64,000 nucleotides of DNA from JAJEFO01 sp965221845 (GCA_965221845.1 OZ244919.1:1612001-1676000), one strand, 5' to 3'. Positions 44,878 through 55,045 are shown, numbered from the stretch's first letter. Made by a program: numbers and translations. The notes: generated from the sequence alone by a model not told the origin.

Positions 44878-46116
44878 TCACGCGGCGTCGGAAAGCCCGA
44901 ACGCCTCGTGCAGCGCCTGCACGGCAAGCTCCAGGTACTTCCGTTCGATCAGGACGGAAATCTTGATCTCCGAGGTCGAGATGACCTTGATGTTTATGCT
45001 CTCGTCGCGAAGCGCGGCGAACATGCGCGACGCGACGCCGGCATGGCTGCGCATGCCGATTCCCACGACGGAAACCTTGGCCAGGCCCTCTTCGGTCACG
45101 AGCCGGCCGTAGCTGAGCTCGCCCGAGGCCCTGACCTCTTCCATCGCCTGCCGGGCGCGCGCAGCCTGGCTCACCGGCAGCGAGAACGTCACGGCCGTGC
45201 GCCCGTCCTCGGAAACGTTCTGGACGATCATGTCCACGTTCACCCCGGCGGCCGCCAGCGGGCCGAAGATCGCGGCGGCGATTCCGGGCCGGTCAGCGAC
45301 CGAAAGCAGCGTCATTTGCGCCTCGTCGCGGCTGAAGGCGATGCCGGCGACCACGTTCTTTTCCATGATGTCCTCCTCGGCACAGACGAGCGTGCCGGCA
45401 TTGCCGCCGTTTTCCCCGAAGGTCGGCAGGACGCGCAGGCGCACGTTGTTGCGCATCGCGAGCTCGACCGAGCGGGTCTGAAGCACGCGCGCGCCGAGCG
45501 AGGCAAGCTCGAGCATCTCCTCGAACGCGATCCGGTCCAGCTTGCGCGCCTTCGGCGCGATCCGCGGATCAGTCGTGCAGACCCCGTCAACGTCCGTGTA
45601 GATGTCGCATCGCTCGGCTCCGAAGGCGGCGGCAAACGCGACCGCCGTGGTGTCCGAGCCGCCGCGGCCGAGGGTCGTGACGCGGCCCTCGGAGGAGACG
45701 CCCTGGAATCCGGCGACGACCGCGACCTTCATGCCCTCGGCGAACTTGGCCATGACGTTCGCGGTCTCGATGGCCTCGATGCGCGCCGCGGCATGGGCGC
45801 TGTCGGTCCGCACGGGCACCTGCCAGCCGGCCCACGACCGCGCCGGGATCCCGTTCTCCTGCAGGGTCAGCGCCATGAGACCGGCGGTGACCTGCTCGCC
45901 CGAGGAGACCACGGCGTCGTATTCACGCGCATCGTAGAGGCGCGACGTCTCCTCCACCCAGCCGACCAGCTCGTTCGTCTTTCCCGACATCGCCGAGACG
46001 ATGACGATCACCTCGCGCCCCTTCCCGACCTCGCGGCGCACGAGGCCCGCGGCATGCCGGATCCGTTCCGGCGAGGCGACGGACGTTCCGCCGAACTTCA
46101 TGACGAGAATGGGCAT
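44878..46116 (-). CDS. lysC: Aspartate kinase
   Basis: A 412-residue enzyme that phosphorylates aspartate, the first step to Lys, Thr, Met and diaminopimelate. The kinase domain starts VMKFGGTSVASPERI and contains SGEQVTAGLM, GRGGSDTTAVAFAAAFGAERC, and IYTDVDGVCTTDPRI. Two C-terminal ACT domains (about residues 270-410, including NVSEDGRTAVTF and SHAGVASRMFAAL) bind the feedback amino acids. ATG 46116 gives the standard N terminus MPILVMKFGG. The lysC-ptsP order is common in alphaproteobacteria as I recall. Confidence 0.95.
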   Translation of the reverse strand: MPILVMKFGGTSVASPERIRHAAGLVRREVGKGREVIVIVSAMSGKTNELVGWVEETSRLYDAREYDAVVSSGEQVTAGLMALTLQENGIPARSWAGWQVPVRTDSAHAAARIEAIETANVMAKFAEGMKVAVVAGFQGVSSEGRVTTLGRGGSDTTAVAFAAAFGAERCDIYTDVDGVCTTDPRIAPKARKLDRIAFEEMLELASLGARVLQTRSVELAMRNNVRLRVLPTFGENGGNAGTLVCAEEDIMEKNVVAGIAFSRDEAQMTLLSVADRPGIAAAIFGPLAAAGVNVDMIVQNVSEDGRTAVTFSLPVSQAARARQAMEEVRASGELSYGRLVTEEGLAKVSVVGIGMRSHAGVASRMFAALRDESINIKVISTSEIKISVLIERKYLELAVQALHEAFGLSDAA

Positions 46117-46811
46117 CGTCCCTCGCCCGCGTTGCACCCGGCGCTACTTACGGCGGAGACGCGCCGGGGCGCAATGGCTTGCCGCGAGCAGGTCCCGTTC
46201 GGCACGCGGTTCCGGCATGCCAGGGCAACGCGCAGGCCGGAACACGCCGACGGGACTGCACGACATGCGTCGCCAGGGCAGGGACAGCGCCCCGATTCGC
46301 CAAGGGACCGGCCGATGGCCGGACGCCGCGCCGAACGACGCCCCTGCGCGGCGCAATCCGCGAACCCAAGGGCGCTCCGTCCCGGCGGGCAAGAGCGCTC
46401 CCGGCCATGCCGGCGATGCGCCGTCGTCTCCGTCGCCCTGCGGCCCTCACGGCATTGCCTTTCGCGGAATGGCGTCCATCCGGGATTGACCTCCATCGCC
46501 TTGCCGCTCCGGCCAGGCCGGGACATCGGCATCCGCCCGCGCCGTCATCCCACGGCAGATCGCCCCCCTGCACTGCATCTCCGCCAGCCGCACCCCGGTC
46601 AGCGCAGCGTCCGCGTCGACCGGGCCCGGGCTGTCCGGGGGACGGCCTTCGCCTCGATGTACCCGTCCCCTTCCGGACCGAGATGGCGGGCAACGCTTCA
46701 GCCGCCCCCGATCCGGTTCCCGGCTGCGGCATGCGGCCTCAAGGGAAAGTCCGGCATGGACCCGGGCGGCAGGCTTGATTGCGCGCACGACCGGATCTAT
46801 GCCGCTTCGGG
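46117..46811. other. Intergenic region, no gene recognised
   Basis: About 700 bases between the divergent lysC and the copper-chaperone gene. All long frames are Arg/Pro-rich shadows. The lysC promoter should lie near 46120-46250. I found no RNA gene. Confidence 0.4.
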
Positions 46812-47276
46812 ATGGCCGTGCGGACTTCATTCGCCTTCCTCGCCGTCCTGGGGCTTCTCCCGGGCGGCCCGTCGCTTGCCGGAGACATAGAGATCATCGA
46901 CCCGTACGCGCGCGCCTCGCGCCCCGGAGCGCCGGCCGGCGCGGCATTCATGACGATCCGGAACGCCGGCACGTCCGCCGACCGCCTGGTCGCCGCGAGG
47001 TCCCCCGCCGCCGCAACGGTCCAGATCCACACGCATGTCGACGACGGCGGCATCATGAGGATGCAGGAGGTCGAAGGAGGCATTCCGATCCCGGCCGGCG
47101 GCGCGCACGCGCTGTCGCGCGGCGGCGACCACGTCATGCTGATGGGCGTGACGCAGGAGCTCGTCGACGGCCAGGCCGTGCCGCTGACGCTGGTCTTCGA
47201 GGTCGCCGGCGAGATCGTGATCGCGGTTCCGGTCGACAACGCGCGCGGCCAGCCGGCAGGCGGCGCGGGACGGTAG
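46812..47276 (+). CDS. PCu(A)C-type periplasmic copper chaperone
   Basis: 154 residues with a signal peptide (VRTSFAFLAVLGLLPGGPSLA) and a DUF461/PCu(A)C fold. The body shows DPYARASRPGAPAGAAFMTI and the copper-site pattern spread over IHTHVDDGGIMRMQEVEGG, IPIPAGGAHALSRGGDHVML and MGV. The first ligand region reads HTH where many homologues have HTM. Such proteins deliver Cu(I) to the CuA site of cytochrome oxidase. I chose ATG 46812, which starts directly before the signal peptide, over the TTG at 46779. Confidence 0.85.
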   Translation: MAVRTSFAFLAVLGLLPGGPSLAGDIEIIDPYARASRPGAPAGAAFMTIRNAGTSADRLVAARSPAAATVQIHTHVDDGGIMRMQEVEGGIPIPAGGAHALSRGGDHVMLMGVTQELVDGQAVPLTLVFEVAGEIVIAVPVDNARGQPAGGAGR

Positions 47277-47814
47277 GCCCGGCCGCGTTCACGGATTCAG
47301 GAGACGCGCGGCCCGCAGGGACGCGCTTCGCGCCGCAGGCAGCTCGGATCTCTCCTGGAGGAGCCCCGGGACTTCCGGGGGCGCCGGGTCGGTCTCGACC
47401 GCGCGCGCCGGCCCTTCCCGCCTCGCTGACGAAGCCTGCCGCCGGCTGGACCCGGCCCCTCGTGAAGCGCGCCGGCGTCTTGCGCAGCGACCGCGGCCTC
47501 GCCCGGGCGCTCCCGCTCAAGCCTCGCAGGCGCGGAACGCGCCGCGTTCGGCCTCGCGCCGGCTGCGTTCCCGCGCCTGGCATTGCAGAAGCCGCGAAAC
47601 CTGTCCGGATTGCGCCGGAAGCCCTTCGGCGCGGACGCTTCGTTCAGGTCGCATCGCGTCCTGACCCCGCCCCGTCGCGGAAGGCGCCGGCCAGCACGAC
47701 CGTCTTGCCGGGGTTCCCGTCCATGCCCGGACCATGATAACGGGTGACGGCAAGTGCGGGGTGCATTGGCAGACGTGTCTCTTGCGGCGCCTGCCGGCGG
47801 ATCAGGACGGGTTC
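47277..47814. other. Intergenic region, no gene recognised
   Basis: About 540 bases of GC-rich sequence before pth with no recognisable gene. In many genomes rplY precedes pth, but there is no trace of it here. Confidence 0.4.
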
Positions 47815-48495
47815 ATGAAACTCTTCGTCGGGCTTGGCAATCCCGGAGCCAGGTACGCCGGGAACCGGCACAATGCCGGCTACATGGCGGTGGACAGGAT
47901 TGCCGCAGACCACGGCTTCGGCGGGTGGAGATCGAAGTTCCAGGGGCAGGTCAGTGACGGGCGACTGGGATCCGACAGGATCATGCTGCTGAAGCCCGAG
48001 ACGTTCATGAACGAATCCGGCCGAGCGGTTGGCGCAGCCCGGCGCTTCCACAAGCTGGCGCCAGAAGACGTCGTCGTTTTTCATGACGAGATCGACCTGG
48101 CGCCCGGAAAGATGCGCGTGAAGCAGGGCGGCGGTCACGCCGGTCACAATGGCCTGCGCTCGATCGATGCCCATCTTGGCAACAACTACCGGCGCGTCCG
48201 GATCGGCGTCGGACATCCCGGCCGGAAGGATGCCGTGCAGTTCCATGTCCTGAGAGACTTCTCCAAGGCAGATCAGGCCTGGCTCGAGGATGTCATGGCC
48301 GGGATCTCCGACGGCGCGCCATTCCTGGCCAAGGACGACATCGACAGGTTCCGCGACGCAGCAGCTCGCCGAACGGCAAGTCCGGCAGGAAGGCCTGATG
48401 CCGCGTCGCTTCAGCCAGGGCGGGCCGCCGCATCTCCGGATGACGGCGACGAACGCCCTGCGCTGCAGAAGCTCCTCGACAGGTTTCGGCGATAG
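47815..48495 (+). CDS. pth: Peptidyl-tRNA hydrolase
   Basis: 226 residues. MKLFVGLGNPGARYAGNRHN holds the catalytic His20, and KPETFMNESGRAV, VFHDEIDLAPGKMRVKQGGG and GHNGLRSIDAHLG carry the conserved Asn/Asp residues. It recycles peptidyl-tRNA dropped from ribosomes. The C terminus (from about residue 190) is an extended low-complexity tail, ending PALQKLLDRFRR as in alphaproteobacterial homologues. AGGACGG precedes ATG 47815. Confidence 0.93.
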   Translation: MKLFVGLGNPGARYAGNRHNAGYMAVDRIAADHGFGGWRSKFQGQVSDGRLGSDRIMLLKPETFMNESGRAVGAARRFHKLAPEDVVVFHDEIDLAPGKMRVKQGGGHAGHNGLRSIDAHLGNNYRRVRIGVGHPGRKDAVQFHVLRDFSKADQAWLEDVMAGISDGAPFLAKDDIDRFRDAAARRTASPAGRPDAASLQPGRAAASPDDGDERPALQKLLDRFRR

Positions 48496-49258
48496 CGGAG
48501 CCGCCCGGGGGTCGCCCCCGGGGCAATGACGGGCGACCTGCGCCAGCCGGAGGCGCGCACGCGCCAGACGCGCCGTGCGCGATCGCCCGAGGCTCGCGGC
48601 CGTTCTCCGCTCGGCGTCCGGTCGCCGATGCACTGTCGGGCATGGCGCGCAGAGGTCCCGGCCTTGGCGCGGGCGGGGCCGGACAGGCGGTCCGGCCGCG
48701 GACCGGGCCCGGAAGCCGCCTCCGTCAGCCCTGCGGGAGAGAGCGCGGCCCCGGATTGCCGACCGGGGCGGGAAGGCACCTGTGCGCATGATGCATCGTG
48801 GCCGAGCCAGGAGAGCCGTGTCCGCACCGTCCTCTTCCTGCCTCGAGGCGCCTGCGGGCGAGCGCTTCGAGGGCCGGGAAGACCTCCTCGCCCACAGGCC
48901 GGTTCTGGCCGTCGGGAACCACGTCCGACGCGCGGAGCGTTGCACAGGCATGTTCCATCCCCGGATCCGGGAGCGTCCTGTCGCAGGAATGCCGCCAATG
49001 CGGCCACATGGCGAGGATGCAAGGGCGCCTGCCCGGCATGAGTGCCATCAGGACCGGGGACACGGCCGGGCCAGTTGCCGGGACAGACAGTCCGGGCCGA
49101 AGCGCCGAGACGCCGCAATCTCCTGCCGTGTCGGCGCAGCCCGCAGGATCCGGCTGCATCCACCTGCAGATCCGGGCCCGCCTGGCCCGGCAGGCGCCAA
49201 TTGCGTCACCTCGGCCGCCGGGATACATCCTCTGACACGCCGAACGGAGCGCAGCCAG
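48496..49258. other. Intergenic region, no gene recognised
   Basis: About 760 bases between pth and ettA in which every long frame is a GC-driven shadow on either strand. No tRNA, repeat or family motif was seen. Confidence 0.4.
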
Positions 49259-50914
49259 ATGAAAGCCCAGCAGTTCGTCTATCACATGGACGAGGTGTCC
49301 AAGGCGCTTCCGGGCAACCGGAAATGCCTCGAGAACATCCGCCTTTCCTTTCTCCCGGGCGTCAAGATCGGCGTCGTTGGCGTCAACGGCGCGGGCAAGT
49401 CGACCCTGATGCGAATCATGGCGGGACTCGACAAGGACTTCACTGGAGAAGCCTGGGCCGCCGAAGGCATCCGGGTCGGCTACCTGCCGCAGGAGCCTCG
49501 GCTGGAAGACGCCCTCAGCGTCCGCGAGAACGTGATGCTGGGGGTTGCCGAGAGCAAGGCCAGGCTCGACCGGTTCAACGAACTCGCAATGAACTACTCG
49601 GACGAAACGGCCGAGGAAATGGCCAGGCTGCAGGACGAGATAGACGCCCGGAACCTGTGGGATCTCGACGCCCGGGTCGATGTCGCCATGGAGGCCCTGC
49701 GCTGCCCGGCGGACGACGCGAAGGCAGATTCGCTCTCCGGCGGGGAGAGGCGTCGCGTCGCGATCTGCCGTCTCCTCCTCGAGGCGCCCGACATGCTCCT
49801 GCTTGACGAGCCGACCAACCATCTCGACGCCGAGACCGTCGCATGGCTGCAACGGCATCTCATTGCCTACAAGGGCACCTGCCTCATCGTCACCCACGAC
49901 CGCTACTTCCTGGACGAAATCACCGGATGGATCCTCGAGCTCGACCGCGGGCGCGGCATTCCCTACGAGGGCAACTACTCGGCCTGGCTCGCACAGAAGG
50001 CAAGGCGCCTGGAGCAGGAGGCCCGGGAGGACCGTGCGCACCAGAAGACCCTCGAACGCGAACTCGAATGGATCCGCCAGGGCGCGAAGGCGCGCCACGC
50101 AAAGCAGAAGGCCAGGGTAAGGGCCTATGACGAACTCGCGGCGCGCTCCGAGAGCGAAAGGCTCTCGCAAGCCCGGATCATCATACCGAACGGCCCGCGT
50201 CTCGGGTCGAAGGTGATCGAGGCGGAAGGCCTGAGCAAGGCCATGGGCGAGAAGCTCCTGATCGAGGACCTGTCCTTCAGCCTGCCGCCGGGGGGAATCG
50301 TCGGCGTCATCGGCCCGAACGGGGCCGGAAAGACCACCCTCTTCCGGCTGCTCACGGGCCAGGAGGAGCCTGACAGCGGCAGCGTCGAGCTCGGCGACAC
50401 GGTGAGGCTTGCCTACGTCGACCAGTCCCGGGACGACCTGGACGCAGGCGCGACCGTCTGGGAGGAAATCTCGTCGCGCGCCGAGACCATCGAGCTCGGC
50501 GACGCCCGGCTGCACAGCCGCGCCTACTGTTCGGCCTTCAATTTCCGGGGAGGAGACCAGCAAAAGAAGGTCGGGACGCTCTCGGGAGGCGAGCGCAACC
50601 GCGTCCACATGGCAAAGCTCCTGAAGGCCGGCGGCAACGTCCTGCTTCTGGACGAGCCGACCAACGACCTCGACGTGGAGACGCTGAGAGCCCTGGAGGA
50701 CGCCCTCGCAGACTTTGCCGGATGCGCTGTCATCATCTCCCACGACCGGTTCTTCCTCGACCGGATCTGCACGCACATGCTCGCCTTCGAAGGAGAGGCG
50801 CACGTCGAGTGGTTCGAAGGGAACTTCGCGGACTACGAGGAAGACAAGAAACGCCGGCTGGGCCCGGGCGCCGTGGAGCCGAAGCGCATCAAGCACAAGA
50901 AATTCGCGCGGTAA
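49259..50914 (+). CDS. ettA: Energy-dependent translational throttle protein EttA (ABC-F)
   Basis: A 551-residue soluble protein with two ABC ATPase domains and no membrane segment. Domain 1: Walker A GVNGAGKST (residues ~41-49), signature LSGGERRRVAI, Walker B LLLDEPTNHLD. Domain 2: GPNGAGKTT, TLSGGERNRVH, LLLDEPTNDLD. Between them the P-site tRNA-interaction linker includes LEQEAREDRAHQKTLERELE. Length and the start MKAQQFVYHMDEVSK match EttA. It gates translation initiation by ATP level. The stop overlaps the next ATG (TAATG). Confidence 0.93.
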   Translation: MKAQQFVYHMDEVSKALPGNRKCLENIRLSFLPGVKIGVVGVNGAGKSTLMRIMAGLDKDFTGEAWAAEGIRVGYLPQEPRLEDALSVRENVMLGVAESKARLDRFNELAMNYSDETAEEMARLQDEIDARNLWDLDARVDVAMEALRCPADDAKADSLSGGERRRVAICRLLLEAPDMLLLDEPTNHLDAETVAWLQRHLIAYKGTCLIVTHDRYFLDEITGWILELDRGRGIPYEGNYSAWLAQKARRLEQEAREDRAHQKTLERELEWIRQGAKARHAKQKARVRAYDELAARSESERLSQARIIIPNGPRLGSKVIEAEGLSKAMGEKLLIEDLSFSLPPGGIVGVIGPNGAGKTTLFRLLTGQEEPDSGSVELGDTVRLAYVDQSRDDLDAGATVWEEISSRAETIELGDARLHSRAYCSAFNFRGGDQQKKVGTLSGGERNRVHMAKLLKAGGNVLLLDEPTNDLDVETLRALEDALADFAGCAVIISHDRFFLDRICTHMLAFEGEAHVEWFEGNFADYEEDKKRRLGPGAVEPKRIKHKKFAR

Positions 50915-51831
50915 TGGCCGACACCGCGCGCGCTTCCGAAAGCCCGCAGCGACACCTTCAGGGCGTGGCGTGGATGGTCCTGACCGGCATTCTCTTCGTC
51001 GGGGTGACGGCAGCGGTCAAGCACGGCGCGGCGGACCTTCCCGCCGCCGAGTCCGCGTTCCTGCGGTTCGCCTTCGGCCTGGCCTTCCTGGCCCCGACGG
51101 CGGGAACGCTGTTCAGGACGCGCATCAGCCCGAGGCAGTGGCGGCTCATCGGGCTGCGCGGCGCCGTCCATGCGCTCGGCGTCTGCCTCTGGTTCCACGC
51201 CATGACCCGGATAACCATTGCCGAGGTCACGGCAATGAACAACCTGGTCCCGGTCTACGTGACGCTCGGAGCCGCCCTGTTCCTGGGCGAGAGCCTGGCG
51301 GTCCGCCGCCTGGTGGCGGTCGCGGTCGCGTTCCTCGGCGCCTTGCTCATCCTCAGGCCCGGGGTGCGGGAGCTCTCCGACGGGCATGTCGCCATGATGC
51401 TCGTGGCAATGTGCCTCGCCGGCAGCTACCTCTTTGCAAAGCGAATGGCGGCCGAACTTCCGGCCTCGGTGATCGTCGCGATGATGTCGGTCGTCGTGAC
51501 GATCTTTCTCCTCCCGCTTGCGATCGCGGTCTGGCGCTGGCCAACCCCCGGCGAGATTGCCTGGACAATGCTGATTGCCTGCCTCGCGACCTGCGGCCAC
51601 TACACGATGACGAGGTCGTTTGCCGTCGCGCCGCTGAGCGTGACCCAGCCGGTTTCCTTCCTGCCGCTTGTCTGGTCGGTGCTCATCGGGTTCTTCGTGT
51701 TCCAAGAGGGCATCGACGTCTGGGTCATCCTGGGAGGCTGCCTGATCGTCGCCGCAACAACGTTCATCGCCATTCGCGAAGCCTTGCTGAAGCGCGACCG
51801 CGGCGGCGGCGAAGCCGCCGGACCGATGTGA
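50914..51831 (+). CDS. EamA/DMT-family transporter
   Basis: A 305-residue integral membrane protein with ten predicted helices in two EamA repeats (GILFVGVTAAVKHGAADLPA...; NNLVPVYVTLGAALFLGE closing the first, and QPVSFLPLVWSVLIGFFVFQE closing the second). It probably exports small metabolites; the substrate is not predictable. Its ATG overlaps the ettA stop by one base (TAATG), implying translational coupling. The C-terminal tail RDRGGGEAAGPM is short and hydrophilic. Confidence 0.87.
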   Translation: MADTARASESPQRHLQGVAWMVLTGILFVGVTAAVKHGAADLPAAESAFLRFAFGLAFLAPTAGTLFRTRISPRQWRLIGLRGAVHALGVCLWFHAMTRITIAEVTAMNNLVPVYVTLGAALFLGESLAVRRLVAVAVAFLGALLILRPGVRELSDGHVAMMLVAMCLAGSYLFAKRMAAELPASVIVAMMSVVVTIFLLPLAIAVWRWPTPGEIAWTMLIACLATCGHYTMTRSFAVAPLSVTQPVSFLPLVWSVLIGFFVFQEGIDVWVILGGCLIVAATTFIAIREALLKRDRGGGEAAGPM

Positions 51832-52402
51832 ATCCAGGGCATCAGGGCCGTGCGCAAGGGATCCCTTCCTGCGCAGCCAGGCCTCGAGCGCGCCCAGCGC
51901 AGCCGGCGACCCCCTGACGACGAACCTCGGGCACATCCTCGGACGGCTCGCAGGTAACGGTCGCGACCCGGCACGCTGACCGGCCGCCGGGCGCTTCCGG
52001 GACATCCGTGATCGCCGCAACGGGGAGGGAGCGACCCGCCCGGTCCCGGGCGGGCGCGCCCTGCCGGTCCGCGCGCACCGGCCTTCGGCAGGCGCGACGC
52101 CGCCCCGGCCCGTTCGAACGCGGCCTCGCCGGGGGGGCCTTCGCCCCGCGCACTGACGGCCCTCTCGGGCGCCGGACGGCCGCGCGCGGTCATGCGACCT
52201 GCGCCGTTCCGCCCGGGTCTCTCGCGGCATGCGTCCGGAAAGTTCCGGTGCTCGGGCGGTTGGCGACGCCTATGCGCTGTGCGAATCAGGCAAGTGCGGC
52301 TATTGGTTCCGCTGCCGCACGCGGGCGGGCAAGCGCCTCGCCTGGCCGGACGGCGTTCCCGTCCCGCCGGGCCGGGAACCAGGCACCAGCAGACTGGAGA
52401 CG
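51832..52402. other. Leader region of the ABC operon, no gene recognised
   Basis: About 570 bases before the substrate-binding protein gene. I looked for thiamine-pyrophosphate riboswitch elements (CTGAGA and the downstream TGAACCTGATC-type block) because the downstream protein is NMT1/THI5-like, and found none. Confidence 0.4.
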
Positions 52403-53404
52403 ATGATGTCGAAAATTTCACTCGCCTGCACGACGGCCGCCCTGGCATGGTCCGGCGCGGCCCTTGCGGACGACCACCTCACGGAAGTCAGCTTCGGCAC
52501 CAACTGGGTTGCCCAGGCCGAGCACGGCGGCTTCTACCAGGCCGTCGCCGACGGCACCTACGAAGAGTGCGGACTCAAGGTCACGATCGTGCCGGGAGGG
52601 CCGCAGGTCAACAACCGCGCGCTGATGCTTGCGGGCAGAATCGACTTCCACATGGGCGGCGACCTGCTGCAGGCGTTCGCGGCGGCGAAGGAGAACGTGC
52701 CCGTGGTTGCAGTTGCGGCCATCTTCCAGAAGCATCCGCAAGTCATCCTCGCGCATCCCGGCGAGGCGGAAAGCTGGGACGAGCTCAAGGATCTCACGCT
52801 CCTGATCGGCGACAACGGGTACCAGAGCTTCTACCAGTGGATGATGGCGACCCACGGCTTCACCGCCGAGCAGCGCAAAACCTACACCTTCAACCCGGCG
52901 CCGTTTCTTGCCGACAGGCGCAAGGGGATGCAGGGCTACCTCTCGTCCGAGCCCTACCTTGTCGAAAGCGCGGGCGGCTTCACGCCGAACGTCTTCCTGA
53001 TCGCGGACGCTGGCTATTCCACGTACGCCACGACCATCGAGACCATGGCCGAAGACATCGCCGAACGGCCCGAAGTGGTGGCGTGTTTCGTCGACGGCTC
53101 CATCAAGGGGTGGTACTCGTACCTCTATGGCGACGCGTCCGCCGCCAACGCGCTGATCCAGGAGGCGAACCCGGAAATGTCGCCGGACAAGATCGCGTAC
53201 GCCATCGAGAAGATGAAGGAGCACGGCATCGTCGATTCCGGCGATTCGGAGACCATGGGCATAGGCGTCATAACGGATGCCAAGGTCAGGGACTTCTTCG
53301 ACAAGATGGTCGCCGCCGGCGTGATCGACGGCGACATCGACTGGTCGTCTGCATACGACACGAGCTTCACGGGCAAGGGCGTCGGCATCGAACTGAAGAG
53401 GTGA
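52403..53404 (+). CDS. NMT1/THI5-like ABC transporter substrate-binding protein
   Basis: 333 residues with a signal peptide cleaved near ALADDH. The mature part begins TEVSFGTNWVAQAEHGGFYQAVADGTYEE, the NMT1/THI5-type pattern (a short strand, an aromatic platform, and a glycine-rich loop), then GGPQVNNRALMLAGRIDFHMGG. Family members bind pyrimidines (thiamine precursors), sulfonates, nitrate or riboflavin; this one cannot be assigned. GGAG precedes two adjacent ATG codons at 52403 and 52406. It is the first of three co-directional genes. Confidence 0.85.
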   Translation: MMSKISLACTTAALAWSGAALADDHLTEVSFGTNWVAQAEHGGFYQAVADGTYEECGLKVTIVPGGPQVNNRALMLAGRIDFHMGGDLLQAFAAAKENVPVVAVAAIFQKHPQVILAHPGEAESWDELKDLTLLIGDNGYQSFYQWMMATHGFTAEQRKTYTFNPAPFLADRRKGMQGYLSSEPYLVESAGGFTPNVFLIADAGYSTYATTIETMAEDIAERPEVVACFVDGSIKGWYSYLYGDASAANALIQEANPEMSPDKIAYAIEKMKEHGIVDSGDSETMGIGVITDAKVRDFFDKMVAAGVIDGDIDWSSAYDTSFTGKGVGIELKR

Positions 53405-53423
53405 CCCTGCGGCGGAGACCCGC

Positions 53424-54197
53424 ATGACGGCGACAGACGGACGCAAGCCGCTCCTGACCATGTCCCGCGTCGGAAAGACCTTCGGCGGCAGGACCGTGGC
53501 GCTGAAGGACCTGAGCCTGGCCGTGGACAGAGGCGACTTCCTGTCCCTGCTCGGCCCGTCGGGCTGCGGGAAGTCGACCGCCGTCAGGCTGATTGCCGGG
53601 CTGATCCGTCCGACCAGCGGCCGGCTCGAATGGAGCGGCGCAAGGGGTGCCGGCGATCTGGGCATCGTGTTCCAGGAAGCGACGCTCATGCCATGGCTGA
53701 CCGTGTCGCAGAACGTCTGGCTGCCGTACCGACTTCGCGGACGGAGCTTTGCGGACACGCTGCGCGACATCGAGCCGGCGCTCGAGCTTGTGGGCCTTGC
53801 CGAATTCGGCGACGCGTACCCGCGCGAGCTTTCCGGCGGCATGAAGATGCGCGTCTCAATCGCCCGCGCCATGGTCACGCGGCCTCGGCTGATCCTGCTG
53901 GACGAGCCCTTCGCGGCGCTCGACGAGATCACCCGCTTCAAGCTGAACGACGACCTGCTCGAAATGAAGGCCGCGATCGGCTGCACGGTGGTGTTCGTCA
54001 CCCATTCGGTCTTCGAAAGCGTCTTCCTGTCGAACCGCATCGTCGTCATGGCCGCGCGGCCCGGACGGGTCGTGTGCGAGCTCGGGGTGGACACGCCCTA
54101 CCCCCGCCATGCCGGCTTCCGCACCTCGAACGAATATGCAGCCCATGCCAGGTCCGTGTCGGAGGCGCTTGGGGCCGCCATGGAAGCCGCCCCATGA
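53424..54197 (+). CDS. ABC transporter ATP-binding protein (NitT/TauT type)
   Basis: 257 residues with Walker A GPSGCGKST, the Q-loop in GIVFQEATLMPWL, signature LSGGMKMRVSIARAM, and Walker B LILLDEPFAALDEITR, then the H-loop THSVFES. This subclass powers nitrate/sulfonate/pyrimidine importers. 19 bases separate it from the binding-protein gene. It overlaps the permease start (ATGA). Confidence 0.9.
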   Translation: MTATDGRKPLLTMSRVGKTFGGRTVALKDLSLAVDRGDFLSLLGPSGCGKSTAVRLIAGLIRPTSGRLEWSGARGAGDLGIVFQEATLMPWLTVSQNVWLPYRLRGRSFADTLRDIEPALELVGLAEFGDAYPRELSGGMKMRVSIARAMVTRPRLILLDEPFAALDEITRFKLNDDLLEMKAAIGCTVVFVTHSVFESVFLSNRIVVMAARPGRVVCELGVDTPYPRHAGFRTSNEYAAHARSVSEALGAAMEAAP

Positions 54198-55045
54198 CCC
54201 CGCCCGACGGCACGGCTCCGGCGATGGACAGGGAGGAAGCGCTTGCCGCGCGGCGCGATCAGGTCAACCGAATCGCCAGGTGGACGCTTCCCGGCCTTGT
54301 CATGGCGCTCAGCCTGCTTGCCTGGCACCTCTACGTGACCCTGGGCGGCATTCCCCACTACGTGCTGCCGGGCCCGGTTCCCGTCGGCAAGTCGATCATC
54401 GACGACTGGGCCCTGCTCTGGCCGGCAATGCTGGCCACGTCGCGCCTGACGATCCTGGCCCTGTTCCTTGCCGTGACGGGCGGCGTCGCCCTTGCCGTGG
54501 CCTTCACCCAGTCGCGATGGGCGGAAATGAGCTTCTTCCCCTATGCCGTCATCTTTCAGGTCACGCCGGTCGTCGCCATCGCCCCGCTGCTGCAGATATA
54601 CGTGGACAGCGCCTTCGTCGCGGCCCTGCTCTGCGCCTGGCTCGTGGCCTTCTTCCCGATTCTCTCCAACACGGCGACCGGCCTGAAGTCGGCCGACCAC
54701 AACCTGCACGACCTGTTCACCATCTACGGCGCCACGCGCTGGCAGAGACTCCGCTACCTGGCCGCGCCGTCAGCATTGCCCTACTTCCTCGGCGGGCTGA
54801 GGATTGCCGGAGGGCTGGCCCTGATCGGCGCCGTGGTCGCGGAGTTCGTGATCGGCCGGGCGGGCACGGGCCTCGGTCTCGCATCGACGCTGCTCGAAGC
54901 GTCGTACCGCTTCAACTTCGGACGCCTCTATGCGGCGCTGATCCTGATTTCGGCGCTCGGCATCGCGATTTTCGCGATCACCTCGGCGATCAGCCACATG
55001 ATGCTGCGCAAGTGGCACGAGAGCGCGCTGGACCGCGATGGCTGA
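54194..55045 (+). CDS. ABC transporter permease (NitT/TauT type)
   Basis: A 283-residue inner-membrane permease with six helices and a BPD_transp_1 domain. The cytoplasmic EAA loop reads IYGATRWQRLRYLAAPSALPYF, and a conserved GLGLAS follows in GRAGTGLGLASTLLEASYRF. ATG 54194 overlaps the ATPase gene by four bases. It forms the importer with the two upstream genes. Confidence 0.88.
   Translation: MTPPDGTAPAMDREEALAARRDQVNRIARWTLPGLVMALSLLAWHLYVTLGGIPHYVLPGPVPVGKSIIDDWALLWPAMLATSRLTILALFLAVTGGVALAVAFTQSRWAEMSFFPYAVIFQVTPVVAIAPLLQIYVDSAFVAALLCAWLVAFFPILSNTATGLKSADHNLHDLFTIYGATRWQRLRYLAAPSALPYFLGGLRIAGGLALIGAVVAEFVIGRAGTGLGLASTLLEASYRFNFGRLYAALILISALGIAIFAITSAISHMMLRKWHESALDRDG

Noticed and set aside
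48496..49258. Possible genes in both strands of the pth-ettA gap
   Set aside because: All open frames are Arg/Pro/Gly-rich, lack ribosome-binding sites and motifs, and overlap each other in several frames.
51832..52402. Thiamine riboswitch before the NMT1/THI5-like gene
   Set aside because: The conserved TPP boxes are not present on either strand.
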